In this document: positions 56,183-64,000 of the stretch, piece after piece
Layout of the letters: each line of letters starts with the position of its first letter
How positions within the stretch are numbered: the first letter of the stretch is position 1
DNA from: Prochlorococcus sp. AG-412-J13
GTDB taxonomy: Bacteria > Cyanobacteriota > Cyanobacteriia > PCC-6307 > Cyanobiaceae
Assembly: GCA_003214815.1 (NCBI GenBank)
Contig: QCLE01000006.1
Coordinates: 1-64,000 of the forward strand
Reading direction: 5' to 3'
DNA: 64,000 nucleotides
Program-made: the position numbers and the translations under genes
The notes under the pieces: model-generated
What the model was told of the DNA's origin: nothing
The model's database searches: none
What the model saw: the letters and a program-made list of their open reading frames with translations, nothing else

Positions 56183-57517
56183 TTATGAACTATATCTAAG
56201 TCGAATTAAAGGATTTTTTAAATCAGATATCAAAGATTGCCAATTTATTTTCTCTTTTTCGAAAGCTTTTTCAACAATTTTTTCAGAATTTTCTTTAATA
56301 AATTCCAAGTCCGGCTCAGATACCCCTTTTGTTATAGCCATAAAATCTGCCAGAGAACTAGATACGACTCTTGTTAAATATGCTGCACTTATTGCTTGAT
56401 AAGTTCCTGAAAACAACCAATTTGGGCCATGCAATTTTGTTAATCCAATTAAAGTTTGGCCACTCCATTCAATTACTCCCTGAGCTATTGCAGTCTTTAT
56501 TATTTGTTTTGATACTTTATCCAAAATTTCTGGAGACCAATTACAGCCCCATATTGATTTTATCTCTTTAATCATTAGAGAATTTAAAACTGTCATAGAC
56601 AACACATCTATTGAAGGAAGTGGTGACAAGAAAACAGTAGTCGCAACAAGAATTTGATTCTTCCTCTGTAAAACTTTCAATTGTGTTCTTCTTATACCCT
56701 CAATCTCAGACTGCCATTTAGTATGCAATTGCTTCAAAAGCCTTTTCTTGGTATTCTCAATATTTTTACTTGAACTTAGAAAAAACTTCCTTAAAGAAAA
56801 AGGTATATGAGTTAATTGATTTTTAATTGTATCAACTCTAATTATTCTATTTATAAATTCGCCTGAAATTTGATCCTTCAATTCATCTATTTCATTTTGA
56901 GATTTAAATCCATTTGAAGACTGGGCTACTAACCAAATAGGCATATCCTTAGGAAGCTTTTCTAACCATAAAAAATCATTAGCAGATAAAGGGAAACTTA
57001 GAAAAAATAAAATAGCATCAGTACTTAATACGTTATCAGGAACAATCTCCGAAGAATTATATTTTGGCATTTTTTCAATAAAATAAAAATCAAACTTATC
57101 TTCTTTGAAGAAATCTCTAAATAAAGATTGAGTTGAGTCGTAATCTTTCTTCCCAATAAAACAAATTTTCTCTTTTGCAAATCTATTAATTATCGAGTCA
57201 AGAGATAGTTGTCTTTGAAGATTTTGTTTTTCTAAATTATTTTTATCCTCAATTTCCTCATAGAATTTTAAATCTTCATTACAAAGATTTACCCAGCCAT
57301 CTAAGTCCCTTGGCTCATTAAATTTTGGTTGGTCATTCTTAAGGAAAAAATATCCTCCAAAACATAAAATAAAAAATCCTACTGAACCACCCGTTAAATG
57401 TATTAAATCACTTGCAAACCATTCTCCAAAGCCTAGTAAAAGTATGATTATAAGGATATTTTTCTTAGGAAACCTTATTAGATCCTTTAAAAGGCTGTCT
57501 TTACTAATATCAAACAC
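56183..57517 (-). CDS. DUF697 membrane protein with degenerate GTPase domain
   Basis: The 444-residue protein has two N-terminal membrane segments (about 20-55). A central domain is shaped like a GTPase (KICFIGKKDYDSTQSLF, AILFFLSFPLSAND, PIWLVAQSS) but lacks the P-loop GxxxxGK[ST] and the NKxD. The C-terminal DUF697 domain has FLSPLPSIDVLSMTVLNSLMIKEI and AQGVIEWSGQTLIGLTK. Nucleotide binding is therefore doubtful. It lies upstream of mntC by 19 bp and could be co-transcribed, but no link is known. Confidence 0.7.
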   Translation of the reverse strand: MFDISKDSLLKDLIRFPKKNILIIILLLGFGEWFASDLIHLTGGSVGFFILCFGGYFFLKNDQPKFNEPRDLDGWVNLCNEDLKFYEEIEDKNNLEKQNLQRQLSLDSIINRFAKEKICFIGKKDYDSTQSLFRDFFKEDKFDFYFIEKMPKYNSSEIVPDNVLSTDAILFFLSFPLSANDFLWLEKLPKDMPIWLVAQSSNGFKSQNEIDELKDQISGEFINRIIRVDTIKNQLTHIPFSLRKFFLSSSKNIENTKKRLLKQLHTKWQSEIEGIRRTQLKVLQRKNQILVATTVFLSPLPSIDVLSMTVLNSLMIKEIKSIWGCNWSPEILDKVSKQIIKTAIAQGVIEWSGQTLIGLTKLHGPNWLFSGTYQAISAAYLTRVVSSSLADFMAITKGVSEPDLEFIKENSEKIVEKAFEKEKINWQSLISDLKNPLIRLRYSS

Positions 57518-57682
57518 GATGCTTTTTTACTCTTATTTTATTTTAATGCAAGTTGTGAATGAGAAAAGCAAAATTACATAACTCGTTAATTAATAGATAA
57601 AAATTTACGGCTTTCAGAAAGACTTATTGCATAACTAGATGCTAAGTTAATAAACTATTTAAATATATTAATAAACATCAAG

Positions 57683-58105
57683 ATGTCTAATTCAAATTTT
57701 GGCAATAATCCTGGACAAGAAAATTACAGAGGACGTTCCAATAATGAAAGATCTAATTTCAGAGATAGATCTGGAGGTAGAAGAGATGGAGGCGGATTCA
57801 GAATAAGATTAAGTGATAACGAAATGAAAGCCGTTAAATCAATACAAGAAGCCTTTCAACTAAGATCTACTGTTGCAGTTTTGGGTTTCTCTGTTAGAAC
57901 ACTTAGCGAAATGATAAAAGATGAAAAACTAATTAAATCAATCACAGAATATGCAAAAAATAACAAAAACTCTTCTCCGAATAGACAATCACAAAAACCT
58001 TATGAAGAAAAGACAAAAACAACTCCTAACCCATTTGCAAGACCTGTTAAAAGTTCATCAAATGAAGAAATCCAATCTAGCGAATTAGAAAAGGATGACA
58101 AATAA
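57683..58105 (+). CDS. Arg/Gly/Asn-rich protein with compact helical core
   Basis: The 140-residue protein has an RGG-like disordered N-terminus (about 1-45: YRGRSNNERSNFRDRSGGRRDGGG). A short structured core follows (about 46-92: IRLSDNEMKAVKSIQEAFQLRSTVAVLGFSVRTLSEMIKD), then a Ser/Pro/Lys-rich tail. RGG tracts commonly bind RNA, so RNA or DNA binding is likely. The core looks like a RHH or small helical fold. Its stop lies 11 bp inside trpS, so the two are coupled. Confidence 0.65.
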   Translation: MSNSNFGNNPGQENYRGRSNNERSNFRDRSGGRRDGGGFRIRLSDNEMKAVKSIQEAFQLRSTVAVLGFSVRTLSEMIKDEKLIKSITEYAKNNKNSSPNRQSQKPYEEKTKTTPNPFARPVKSSSNEEIQSSELEKDDK

Positions 58106-59111
58106 AAAAAGGATTCTTTCGGGAGTTCAACCAACTGGTGATTTACATATAGGAAATTGGCTTGGAGCAATCAATAATTGGGTTACTCTTCAAGAGGAAT
58201 ATGAAACATTTCTATGTGTAGTTGATTTGCACGCAATAACCGCCTCATATAATCCCAAAGAATTATCTAAAAATACTATCTCTACTGCAGCTTTGTACGT
58301 TGCTTGTGGGATAGATCCCAAAATATGCTCAATTTTCGTTCAAAGTCATATTTCTGCGCATTCAGAACTTTGTTGGATATTAAATTGCATGACCCCAATA
58401 AATTGGATGGAAAGAATGATTCAATTCAAAGAAAAGTCCATACAACAGGGGAATAATGTATCTATTGGATTATTTGATTATCCCATCCTGATGGCTGCAG
58501 ACATCCTTCTATACGACGCTGACTTCGTACCAGTAGGAGAGGATCAAAAACAACATCTTGAACTCGCAAGAGATATTGCTCAACAAAGAATTAATGCCAA
58601 ATTTAGTAGGGATAAAAATATTTTGAAAATCCCTCAACCAATAATTATGAAGAATGGATCAAAAATAATGAGTTTAATTGATGGTTCAAAAAAGATGAGT
58701 AAAAGTGATCCCAACGAAGGCAGTAGGATCAATTTGTTAGATACTCCTGAAATAATCACAAAGAAAATAAAAAGAGCAAAAAGTGATAGTTATATTGGAA
58801 TAGAATTTAATAACCCTGAGAGAGCAGAATCTAAAAATCTTCTTATGATTTATTCAATATTATCTGGCAAAGAAATTTCTCAATGTGAAAATGAATTCTC
58901 CGAGACAGGATGGGGGGCATTTAAAAAATTAATTACGGAACAACTTATAGAATCTTTAGAACCTATTCAGGAAAAATATAAACTCTTAATTAATGATCCC
59001 TATCAGTTAAATAAAATCCTTGATGAAGGTAAGGAAAAAGCTGAAAATTTAGCAAATAAAACTCTAAAAAGAGTTAAATCTAAACTTGGATTCTTTGAAA
59101 TGGAGAAATAA
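58095..59111 (+). CDS. trpS: Tryptophanyl-tRNA synthetase
   Basis: The 338-residue class I synthetase has the HIGH-like PTGDLHIGNWLGA, YDADFVPVGEDQKQHLELARDIA and KMSKS in GSKKMSKSDPNEGSRINL. The length is normal. It charges tRNA-Trp. The start overlaps the RGG protein gene by 11 bp, and thrS follows 3 bp later, so it lies in an operon. Confidence 0.96.
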   Translation: MTNKKRILSGVQPTGDLHIGNWLGAINNWVTLQEEYETFLCVVDLHAITASYNPKELSKNTISTAALYVACGIDPKICSIFVQSHISAHSELCWILNCMTPINWMERMIQFKEKSIQQGNNVSIGLFDYPILMAADILLYDADFVPVGEDQKQHLELARDIAQQRINAKFSRDKNILKIPQPIIMKNGSKIMSLIDGSKKMSKSDPNEGSRINLLDTPEIITKKIKRAKSDSYIGIEFNNPERAESKNLLMIYSILSGKEISQCENEFSETGWGAFKKLITEQLIESLEPIQEKYKLLINDPYQLNKILDEGKEKAENLANKTLKRVKSKLGFFEMEK

Positions 59112-59114
59112 ATT

Positions 59115-61031
59115 ATGCCAGTAATTACATTACCTGATGGTTCAAAAAAGGTTTTCGAAAATTCTGTAACGACTCTAGAAATTGCTCAGAGTATTGGTGA
59201 AGGATTAGCCAAGGCAACTATTGCTGGGAAAGTAAACGATGTTTTACTTGATGCAACTCTTCCAATAAAAAATGATGCCAAAGTTGTAATAATTACTTCT
59301 AAAGACAAAGAGGGTATTGAGATAATTAGACATTCTTTTGCTCATCTTATTGGTCATGCAGTTAAACAAATTTACCCAAATATTAAAATGGCCATAGGTC
59401 CTGTAATTGAAGATGGATTTTACTACGATATATTTTCAGAATATAGATTTACTCCGGATGACTTAAACAAAATTGAAGAGCGAATTAATAAATTAATAAA
59501 AACAAATTATGACGTTGAAATTTTACAAGTTCCCAAGGAAGAAGCAATTAAAACTTTTAAAGAAAGAGATGAGACTTTTAAATTAAGAATAATTGAAGAA
59601 ATTCATGAAGAGGGTCTCATTAATTTATATAAGCATGAAGAATATATAGATATGTGTAGAGGGCCTCACGTACCTAACACAAGACATTTGAGACACTTTA
59701 AGTTACTTAAATTATCAGGTTCATACTGGAGAGGTAATAGTGAAAATGAATCATTACAGAGAATATATGGAACTGCATGGGCTAAAGAAAAAGAACTCAA
59801 TGACTATTTAACAAGAATTGAAGAGGCGGAAAAAAGGGATCATAGAAAACTTGGAAGAAAACATTCCCTTTTTTATATATCAGAAGAATCTCCTGGAATG
59901 ATTTTTTGGCAGCCTAATGGATGGACAATCTACCAAGTACTTATGAAATATATAAGAAAAATACTTAAGAAAAATAACTATCAAGAGATAAGAACTCCTC
60001 AAGCAGTCGACAGATCTCTTTGGGAAAAATCAGGCCATTGGGAAAAGTTTAGAGATGATATGTTCACAACCTCCTCAGAAAATAGAACTTATGCAATAAA
60101 ACCTATGAACTGTCCATGCCATGTTCAAGTGTTTAATCAAGGTTTAAAAAGTTACAAAGATTTGCCTATTCGTCTTGCTGAATTTGGTTCTTGTCACAGA
60201 AATGAACCCTCGGGAGCATTACACGGCCTAATGCGAGTTAGAAATTTCACTCAAGATGATGCACACATCTTCTGCACAGAAAAGCAAATTCAAGAAGAGG
60301 TATCTACCTTTATTGAGCTCGTTTTTGAGGTTTATAAAACTTTTGGTTTTGATGAAATTATTATCAAATTATCTACTCGTCCTGAAAAAAGGGTAGGCAG
60401 CGATGACATTTGGGATAAATCCGAAGAGGCTCTTACCAAAGCATTAAACGATAAAAATTTAAAATGGGAACTACAACCTGGAGAAGGGGCTTTTTATGGA
60501 CCCAAAATAGAATTCTCGTTAAAAGATTGTCTTAATAGAGTCTGGCAATGCGGAACCATTCAAGTTGACTTCTCAATGCCTATTAGATTGGATGCAACTT
60601 ATGTAGATATTGATAATGAAAAAAGAAATCCAGTTATGCTACACAGAGCAATTTTAGGATCCTTTGAAAGATTTATCGGAATCTTAATTGAACAATATGA
60701 GGCAAAATTCCCAATTTGGCTTGCTCCTTATCAAATAATCTTATTAAGTATTACTGATAGAAATATAGAAAAATGTCAAGAATTTAATCAATTTTTGAAT
60801 ATCAAAGGCTACCGATCAAAAGTTGATATTAGGAATGAAAAAATAGGATATAAGATAAGGGAAGCTACAATAGGGAGAATCCCATTGATTGCAGTAATTG
60901 GAGATAAAGAAGAGGAAATTAATTCAGTCGCTTTAAGAGCTTTGGATGGAACAAATTTAGGAATTTTCGACCTGCCTAATCTATACAAATTAATGGATGA
61001 ATTGATAGAAAAAAAAGGGAGAACGGAATAA
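59115..61031 (+). CDS. thrS: Threonyl-tRNA synthetase
   Basis: The 638-residue class II synthetase has an N-terminal TGS domain ([19 protein letters not shown]). The editing/SAD domain has [16 protein letters not shown] and the Cys of [11 protein letters not shown]. The catalytic core has [42 protein letters not shown] and [21 protein letters not shown]. The C-terminal anticodon domain closes it. It is near thrB, the threonine pathway kinase. Confidence 0.97.
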   Translation: MPVITLPDGSKKVFENSVTTLEIAQSIGEGLAKATIAGKVNDVLLDATLPIKNDAKVVIITSKDKEGIEIIRHSFAHLIGHAVKQIYPNIKMAIGPVIEDGFYYDIFSEYRFTPDDLNKIEERINKLIKTNYDVEILQVPKEEAIKTFKERDETFKLRIIEEIHEEGLINLYKHEEYIDMCRGPHVPNTRHLRHFKLLKLSGSYWRGNSENESLQRIYGTAWAKEKELNDYLTRIEEAEKRDHRKLGRKHSLFYISEESPGMIFWQPNGWTIYQVLMKYIRKILKKNNYQEIRTPQAVDRSLWEKSGHWEKFRDDMFTTSSENRTYAIKPMNCPCHVQVFNQGLKSYKDLPIRLAEFGSCHRNEPSGALHGLMRVRNFTQDDAHIFCTEKQIQEEVSTFIELVFEVYKTFGFDEIIIKLSTRPEKRVGSDDIWDKSEEALTKALNDKNLKWELQPGEGAFYGPKIEFSLKDCLNRVWQCGTIQVDFSMPIRLDATYVDIDNEKRNPVMLHRAILGSFERFIGILIEQYEAKFPIWLAPYQIILLSITDRNIEKCQEFNQFLNIKGYRSKVDIRNEKIGYKIREATIGRIPLIAVIGDKEEEINSVALRALDGTNLGIFDLPNLYKLMDELIEKKGRTE

Positions 61032-61041
61032 TTTCAAATAT

Positions 61042-62076
61042 ATGAATTTTCTGGCATGTGATTTAGGAGGTACAAAGGTTCTATTGGGAATATTCAAAAA
61101 AGATTTTAAGGATGATTCGCCTAAGTTAATATTTAAAAAGAAATATTTATCTTCAGAATGGGATTCTTTTGAACTAATTCTAGAAGATTTCCTAAAAAAT
61201 GAATGCAAAAATATTACTCATCCTTATTCTGCATGTTTCGCTGTAGCTGGTCCTATATCCAACGACAACGCAAAAATTGTTAACTTATCATGGAATATCT
61301 CTGGAAATGCATTAAAAAACAAATTCAATCTCAAAAGCTGCGAGCTAATAAATGATTTTGCAGTACAAATTTATGGAATACCATTCTTAAAAAAAAATCA
61401 ATATTCTACTATCCAAAAAGGATCCCATTCAGAAGGTGCGAATAATGATTTGCATGCCATTGTTGGAGCGGGGACTGGTTTGGGAATTGCAAAAGGAATA
61501 ATATCAGGGGAAAAGGTAAAAGTTTTAGCTAGTGAAGGTGGTCATGTGGAGTACTCGCCAAAGTCAAAATTAGAATGGGAATTAAAAATTTGGCTTAAGA
61601 ATTACCTAAAAGTTGAGAGGATATCTTGTGAAAGAATTATTAGTGGCACTGGTTTATCGAGAATTGCCGAATGGAGACTAAGCAAACCTGATGTACAAAA
61701 CCATCCTCTAAAAAAATATTTAAAAGAAATTAAAACTTTTGATGCTGCGAGAAAAGAACTACCTGAAAAAATTTGTAATCTTTCTAAAGAAGGGGATCCT
61801 CTAATGATTGAAGTTGAGAGAATTTGGTTAGGCGCTTATGCCTCTTTATTGGGAGATATTGCTCTTCAAGAATTGTGCTTTGGCGGGTTATGGATTTCTG
61901 GAGGAACAGCATCAAAACATTTCAAAAACTTTAAATCAGAATTATTTATGAAACAATTTTTCGACAAGGGAAGATTAAAAGATATTCTTAAAATAATACC
62001 TATTAAAGCAATTTTAGATGAAGAGTTTGGACTTTTTAGTGCAGCCTGCAGAGCAAAAATGCTTTTAAAAACTTAA
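61042..62076 (+). CDS. glk: Glucokinase
   Basis: The 344-residue ASKHA kinase has FLACDLGGTKVLLGIF (phosphate 1), VAGPISNDNAKIVNLSW, LINDFAVQIYG (catalytic Asp), VGAGTGLGIAKGI and ASEGGHVEYSPKS. It phosphorylates glucose with ATP. It belongs to the Glk rather than the ROK family, as it lacks the Cys-rich ROK motif. It sits in the run trpS-thrS-glk-thrB. Confidence 0.92.
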   Translation: MNFLACDLGGTKVLLGIFKKDFKDDSPKLIFKKKYLSSEWDSFELILEDFLKNECKNITHPYSACFAVAGPISNDNAKIVNLSWNISGNALKNKFNLKSCELINDFAVQIYGIPFLKKNQYSTIQKGSHSEGANNDLHAIVGAGTGLGIAKGIISGEKVKVLASEGGHVEYSPKSKLEWELKIWLKNYLKVERISCERIISGTGLSRIAEWRLSKPDVQNHPLKKYLKEIKTFDAARKELPEKICNLSKEGDPLMIEVERIWLGAYASLLGDIALQELCFGGLWISGGTASKHFKNFKSELFMKQFFDKGRLKDILKIIPIKAILDEEFGLFSAACRAKMLLKT

Positions 62077-62083
62077 TAAAAAA

Positions 62084-63031
62084 ATGTCTATTCCTGAAGT
62101 AGGTAAAAAAATAAGGGTAACAGTTCCTTCCACAACTGCCAATTTAGGGCCTGGATTCGATTGCCTTGGAGCAGCATTAGATTTGTATAATGAGTTTATT
62201 TTTACAAGAATTGAAGGTGGTGGAGATAGATTTGATTTAATAATGGAAAGTACAGATGGTAACCATTTAAGAGGAGGACCTGAAAACTTAGTTTTTAGAG
62301 CAGCTCAGAAAGTATGGGAGAGCGCAAATATGGATTCTTTTGCACTTGAAGCGAGAGTTAAGTTGGCAGTGCCGCCTGCACGCGGACTTGGAAGTAGTGC
62401 TACAGCGATAGTTGCTGGACTAATCGGAGCAAATGCAATAATGAACTCTCCATTGTCCAAAGAAAAACTCCTTGAACTTGCTATTGATATAGAGGGTCAT
62501 CCTGATAATGTAGTTCCCTCTCTCCTGGGAGGTCTTTGTTTGACAGCCAGGTCGTCTTCTCAAAGATGGAGAATCATTAAATGTGATTGGCACGATTCAA
62601 TTAAAACTGTTGTAGCAATACCTGCAATTCGTCTGAGCACAAGTGAAGCAAGAAAGGTTATGCCCAAGAATGTACCCATATCTGATGCAGTGACAAATAT
62701 GGGGGCACTTACTTTGTTACTAAATGGCTTAAAAGCAGGAAATGAGGAACTTATAAAAGAGGGAATGTTTGATAAGCTACATGAACCCTACAGATGGAAA
62801 CTTATTAAAGGTGGACTAGAAGTAAAAGATGCTGCACTAAATGCAGGTGCTCTAGGATGCGCAATTAGCGGGGCTGGACCAAGTATTTTAGCTTTATGTA
62901 AAAAAGAAAATGGTAAAAACGTCAGTCAAGCCATGGTGAAAGCATGGGAGAATTCAGGTGTAGCTAGCAGAGCACCATACTTGAACGTTCAAACAACAGG
63001 TAGCCGATTCAGCCCTATCCATCGTAAGTAG
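62084..63031 (+). CDS. thrB: Homoserine kinase
   Basis: The 315-residue GHMP kinase has VPSTTANLGPGFDCLGAALDLYNEF, ATP loop VPPARGLGSSATAIVAGLIGAN, GHPDNVVPSLLGGLC and the C-terminal GCAISGAGPSILALC. It phosphorylates homoserine for threonine synthase. The homoserine it uses is also the substrate of MetA. ndhD follows after a 79-bp gap. Confidence 0.96.
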   Translation: MSIPEVGKKIRVTVPSTTANLGPGFDCLGAALDLYNEFIFTRIEGGGDRFDLIMESTDGNHLRGGPENLVFRAAQKVWESANMDSFALEARVKLAVPPARGLGSSATAIVAGLIGANAIMNSPLSKEKLLELAIDIEGHPDNVVPSLLGGLCLTARSSSQRWRIIKCDWHDSIKTVVAIPAIRLSTSEARKVMPKNVPISDAVTNMGALTLLLNGLKAGNEELIKEGMFDKLHEPYRWKLIKGGLEVKDAALNAGALGCAISGAGPSILALCKKENGKNVSQAMVKAWENSGVASRAPYLNVQTTGSRFSPIHRK

Positions 63032-63110
63032 TTTTACTTAGGCATTTTTAATGTTATAGTCTCAAGCTAGTACAACTTCAACTAGAATAAAAAAATTATT
63101 CATTACATAA

Positions 63111-64000
63111 ATGAATTTAGAATCTTTTCCTTGGCTATCATCTATTATTTTACTGCCTTTAATTGGGGCATTAATAATGCCTTTCTTGAGTTCGAAAGAA
63201 GGAGAAGATAATACACTCCCTAGAAACACATCATTAAGTTTTTTATTTATAGATTTTTTACTAATAATCGCCGTCCTTTTTCAAAAATTTAATACTTCAG
63301 ATAGTTCTTTGCAACTGGTAGAAAGATTTTCCTGGTTACCCTCAATAGGCTTAGAGTGGTCTCTTGGCGTAGATGGGTTATCTGCTCCTTTAGTAGCGTT
63401 GAGTGGATTAATTACATTTTTATCAGCTGCCGCAAGTTGGAAAATTAAGAAAAAATCTAATCTATATTTTGCTCTTTTATTAGTCCAAGCATCTGCACAG
63501 GCATTAGTTTTCCTTTCTCAAGATTTCCTATTATTTTTCTTGGCATGGGAACTTGAATTAGTTCCGGTATATCTTCTTATTGCGATTTGGGGAGGGAAAA
63601 AGAAATTATATGCGGCTACCAAATTTATTCTTTATACGGCTTTAGCTTCTTTATTAATACTCATAAGTGGTTTAGCACTTGCCTTGAATGGTGATACCTT
63701 TACTTTAAATATTACCGATTTAACCAATAAACATGTAACTGGCAGCCTAGCCTTATTATCCTATTTAGGATTTTTAATTGGTTTTGGAGTAAAACTTCCT
63801 ATCTTTCCATTACATACTTGGTTACCCGATGCCCATGGAGAGGCTAATGCACCAGTCTCAATGTTACTCGCTGGAATACTTTTAAAAATGGGAGGCTACG
63901 CCCTCTTAAGATTCAATGTTCAAATACTACCTGAAGTACATCTTCAAATTGCACCTGCATTAATTATTCTTGGAATCATTAATATAATTTACGGAGCATT
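63111..64000 (+). CDS. ndhD: NAD(P)H dehydrogenase subunit 4 (NdhD), 3' end cut off
   Basis: From ATG 63111 the frame stays open to the window end (296 codons seen). It encodes multiple membrane segments with the proton-pump core: [18 protein letters not shown], then [21 protein letters not shown] and [39 protein letters not shown]. These are the conserved Glu and Lys/His regions of antiporter-like complex I subunits. It belongs to the thylakoid NDH-1 complex for cyclic electron flow and respiration. The 3' part lies outside the window. Confidence 0.95.
   Translation, partial: MNLESFPWLSSIILLPLIGALIMPFLSSKEGEDNTLPRNTSLSFLFIDFLLIIAVLFQKFNTSDSSLQLVERFSWLPSIGLEWSLGVDGLSAPLVALSGLITFLSAAASWKIKKKSNLYFALLLVQASAQALVFLSQDFLLFFLAWELELVPVYLLIAIWGGKKKLYAATKFILYTALASLLILISGLALALNGDTFTLNITDLTNKHVTGSLALLSYLGFLIGFGVKLPIFPLHTWLPDAHGEANAPVSMLLAGILLKMGGYALLRFNVQILPEVHLQIAPALIILGIINIIYGA

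Overview
This window is AT-rich, densely packed DNA from a marine picocyanobacterium, almost certainly Prochlorococcus of a high-light type. The strongest marker is a Pcb chlorophyll-binding antenna gene (29583-30641). Supporting it are a lycopene cyclase, a phylloquinone pair (menD, menB), ndhD, very short intergenic gaps and many convergent genes that share stop-codon bases. The order ndhD-thrB-glk-thrS-trpS ... menD-menB-glgA ... acs ... hisS ... pcb ... lycopene cyclase fits the conserved backbone of that group as I remember it; no search was run.

Layout. Positions 1-3840 look like the edge of a genomic island: an outer-membrane DUF481 protein, a secreted zinc metallopeptidase, a zinc-ribbon protein and a tyrosine recombinase, all on the minus strand, stopping at a complete tRNA-Ser(UGA). 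Positions 3.9-9.7 kb hold small membrane, secreted and hypothetical genes, a Tic20-like protein and glyoxalase I. They also hold a ribbon-helix-helix gene coupled to a GIY-YIG-like gene downstream of a microsatellite and phased inverted repeats, then a lumenal pentapeptide protein and a GMC oxidoreductase. Positions 10-17 kb carry CbiX chelatase, an FAD oxidoreductase, a SulP transporter and the metA-metY methionine pair. Positions 17-24 kb carry a dehydrogenase-like gene divergent from a glucosylglycerol-phosphate phosphatase, an ArsS-type radical SAM gene, fur, an isochorismatase-like hydrolase, MscS and a POR-like SDR. Positions 24.5-30.6 kb carry lycopene cyclase, another SDR, a GIY-YIG/membrane fusion, a GST, a GltS symporter and pcb with a clear terminator. 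From 31 kb to the right end the content is core metabolism: hisS, acs, solanesyl-PP synthase, murI, amidase, nitrilase, comB, aroA, glmU, murF, glgA, menB, menD, lepB, a manganese ABC transporter, trpS, thrS, glk, thrB and the start of ndhD.

How the genes work together. MetA carries the glutamate expected for acetyl-CoA use and sits beside MetY, so together they describe an O-acetylhomoserine route to homocysteine. murI, the AMIN amidase, glmU and murF cover peptidoglycan synthesis and remodelling. menD and menB serve phylloquinone for photosystem I. mntC-mntA-mntB form a manganese uptake operon. thrB supplies threonine next to thrS.

The most interesting items are the recombinase/tRNA-Ser junction with an inverted tRNA-like fragment, the RHH/GIY-YIG pair with helically phased half-sites, a DUF3721 protein with a strict period-5 hydrophobic glycine repeat and an internal start, and a comB gene that appears to start at ATC or ATT.
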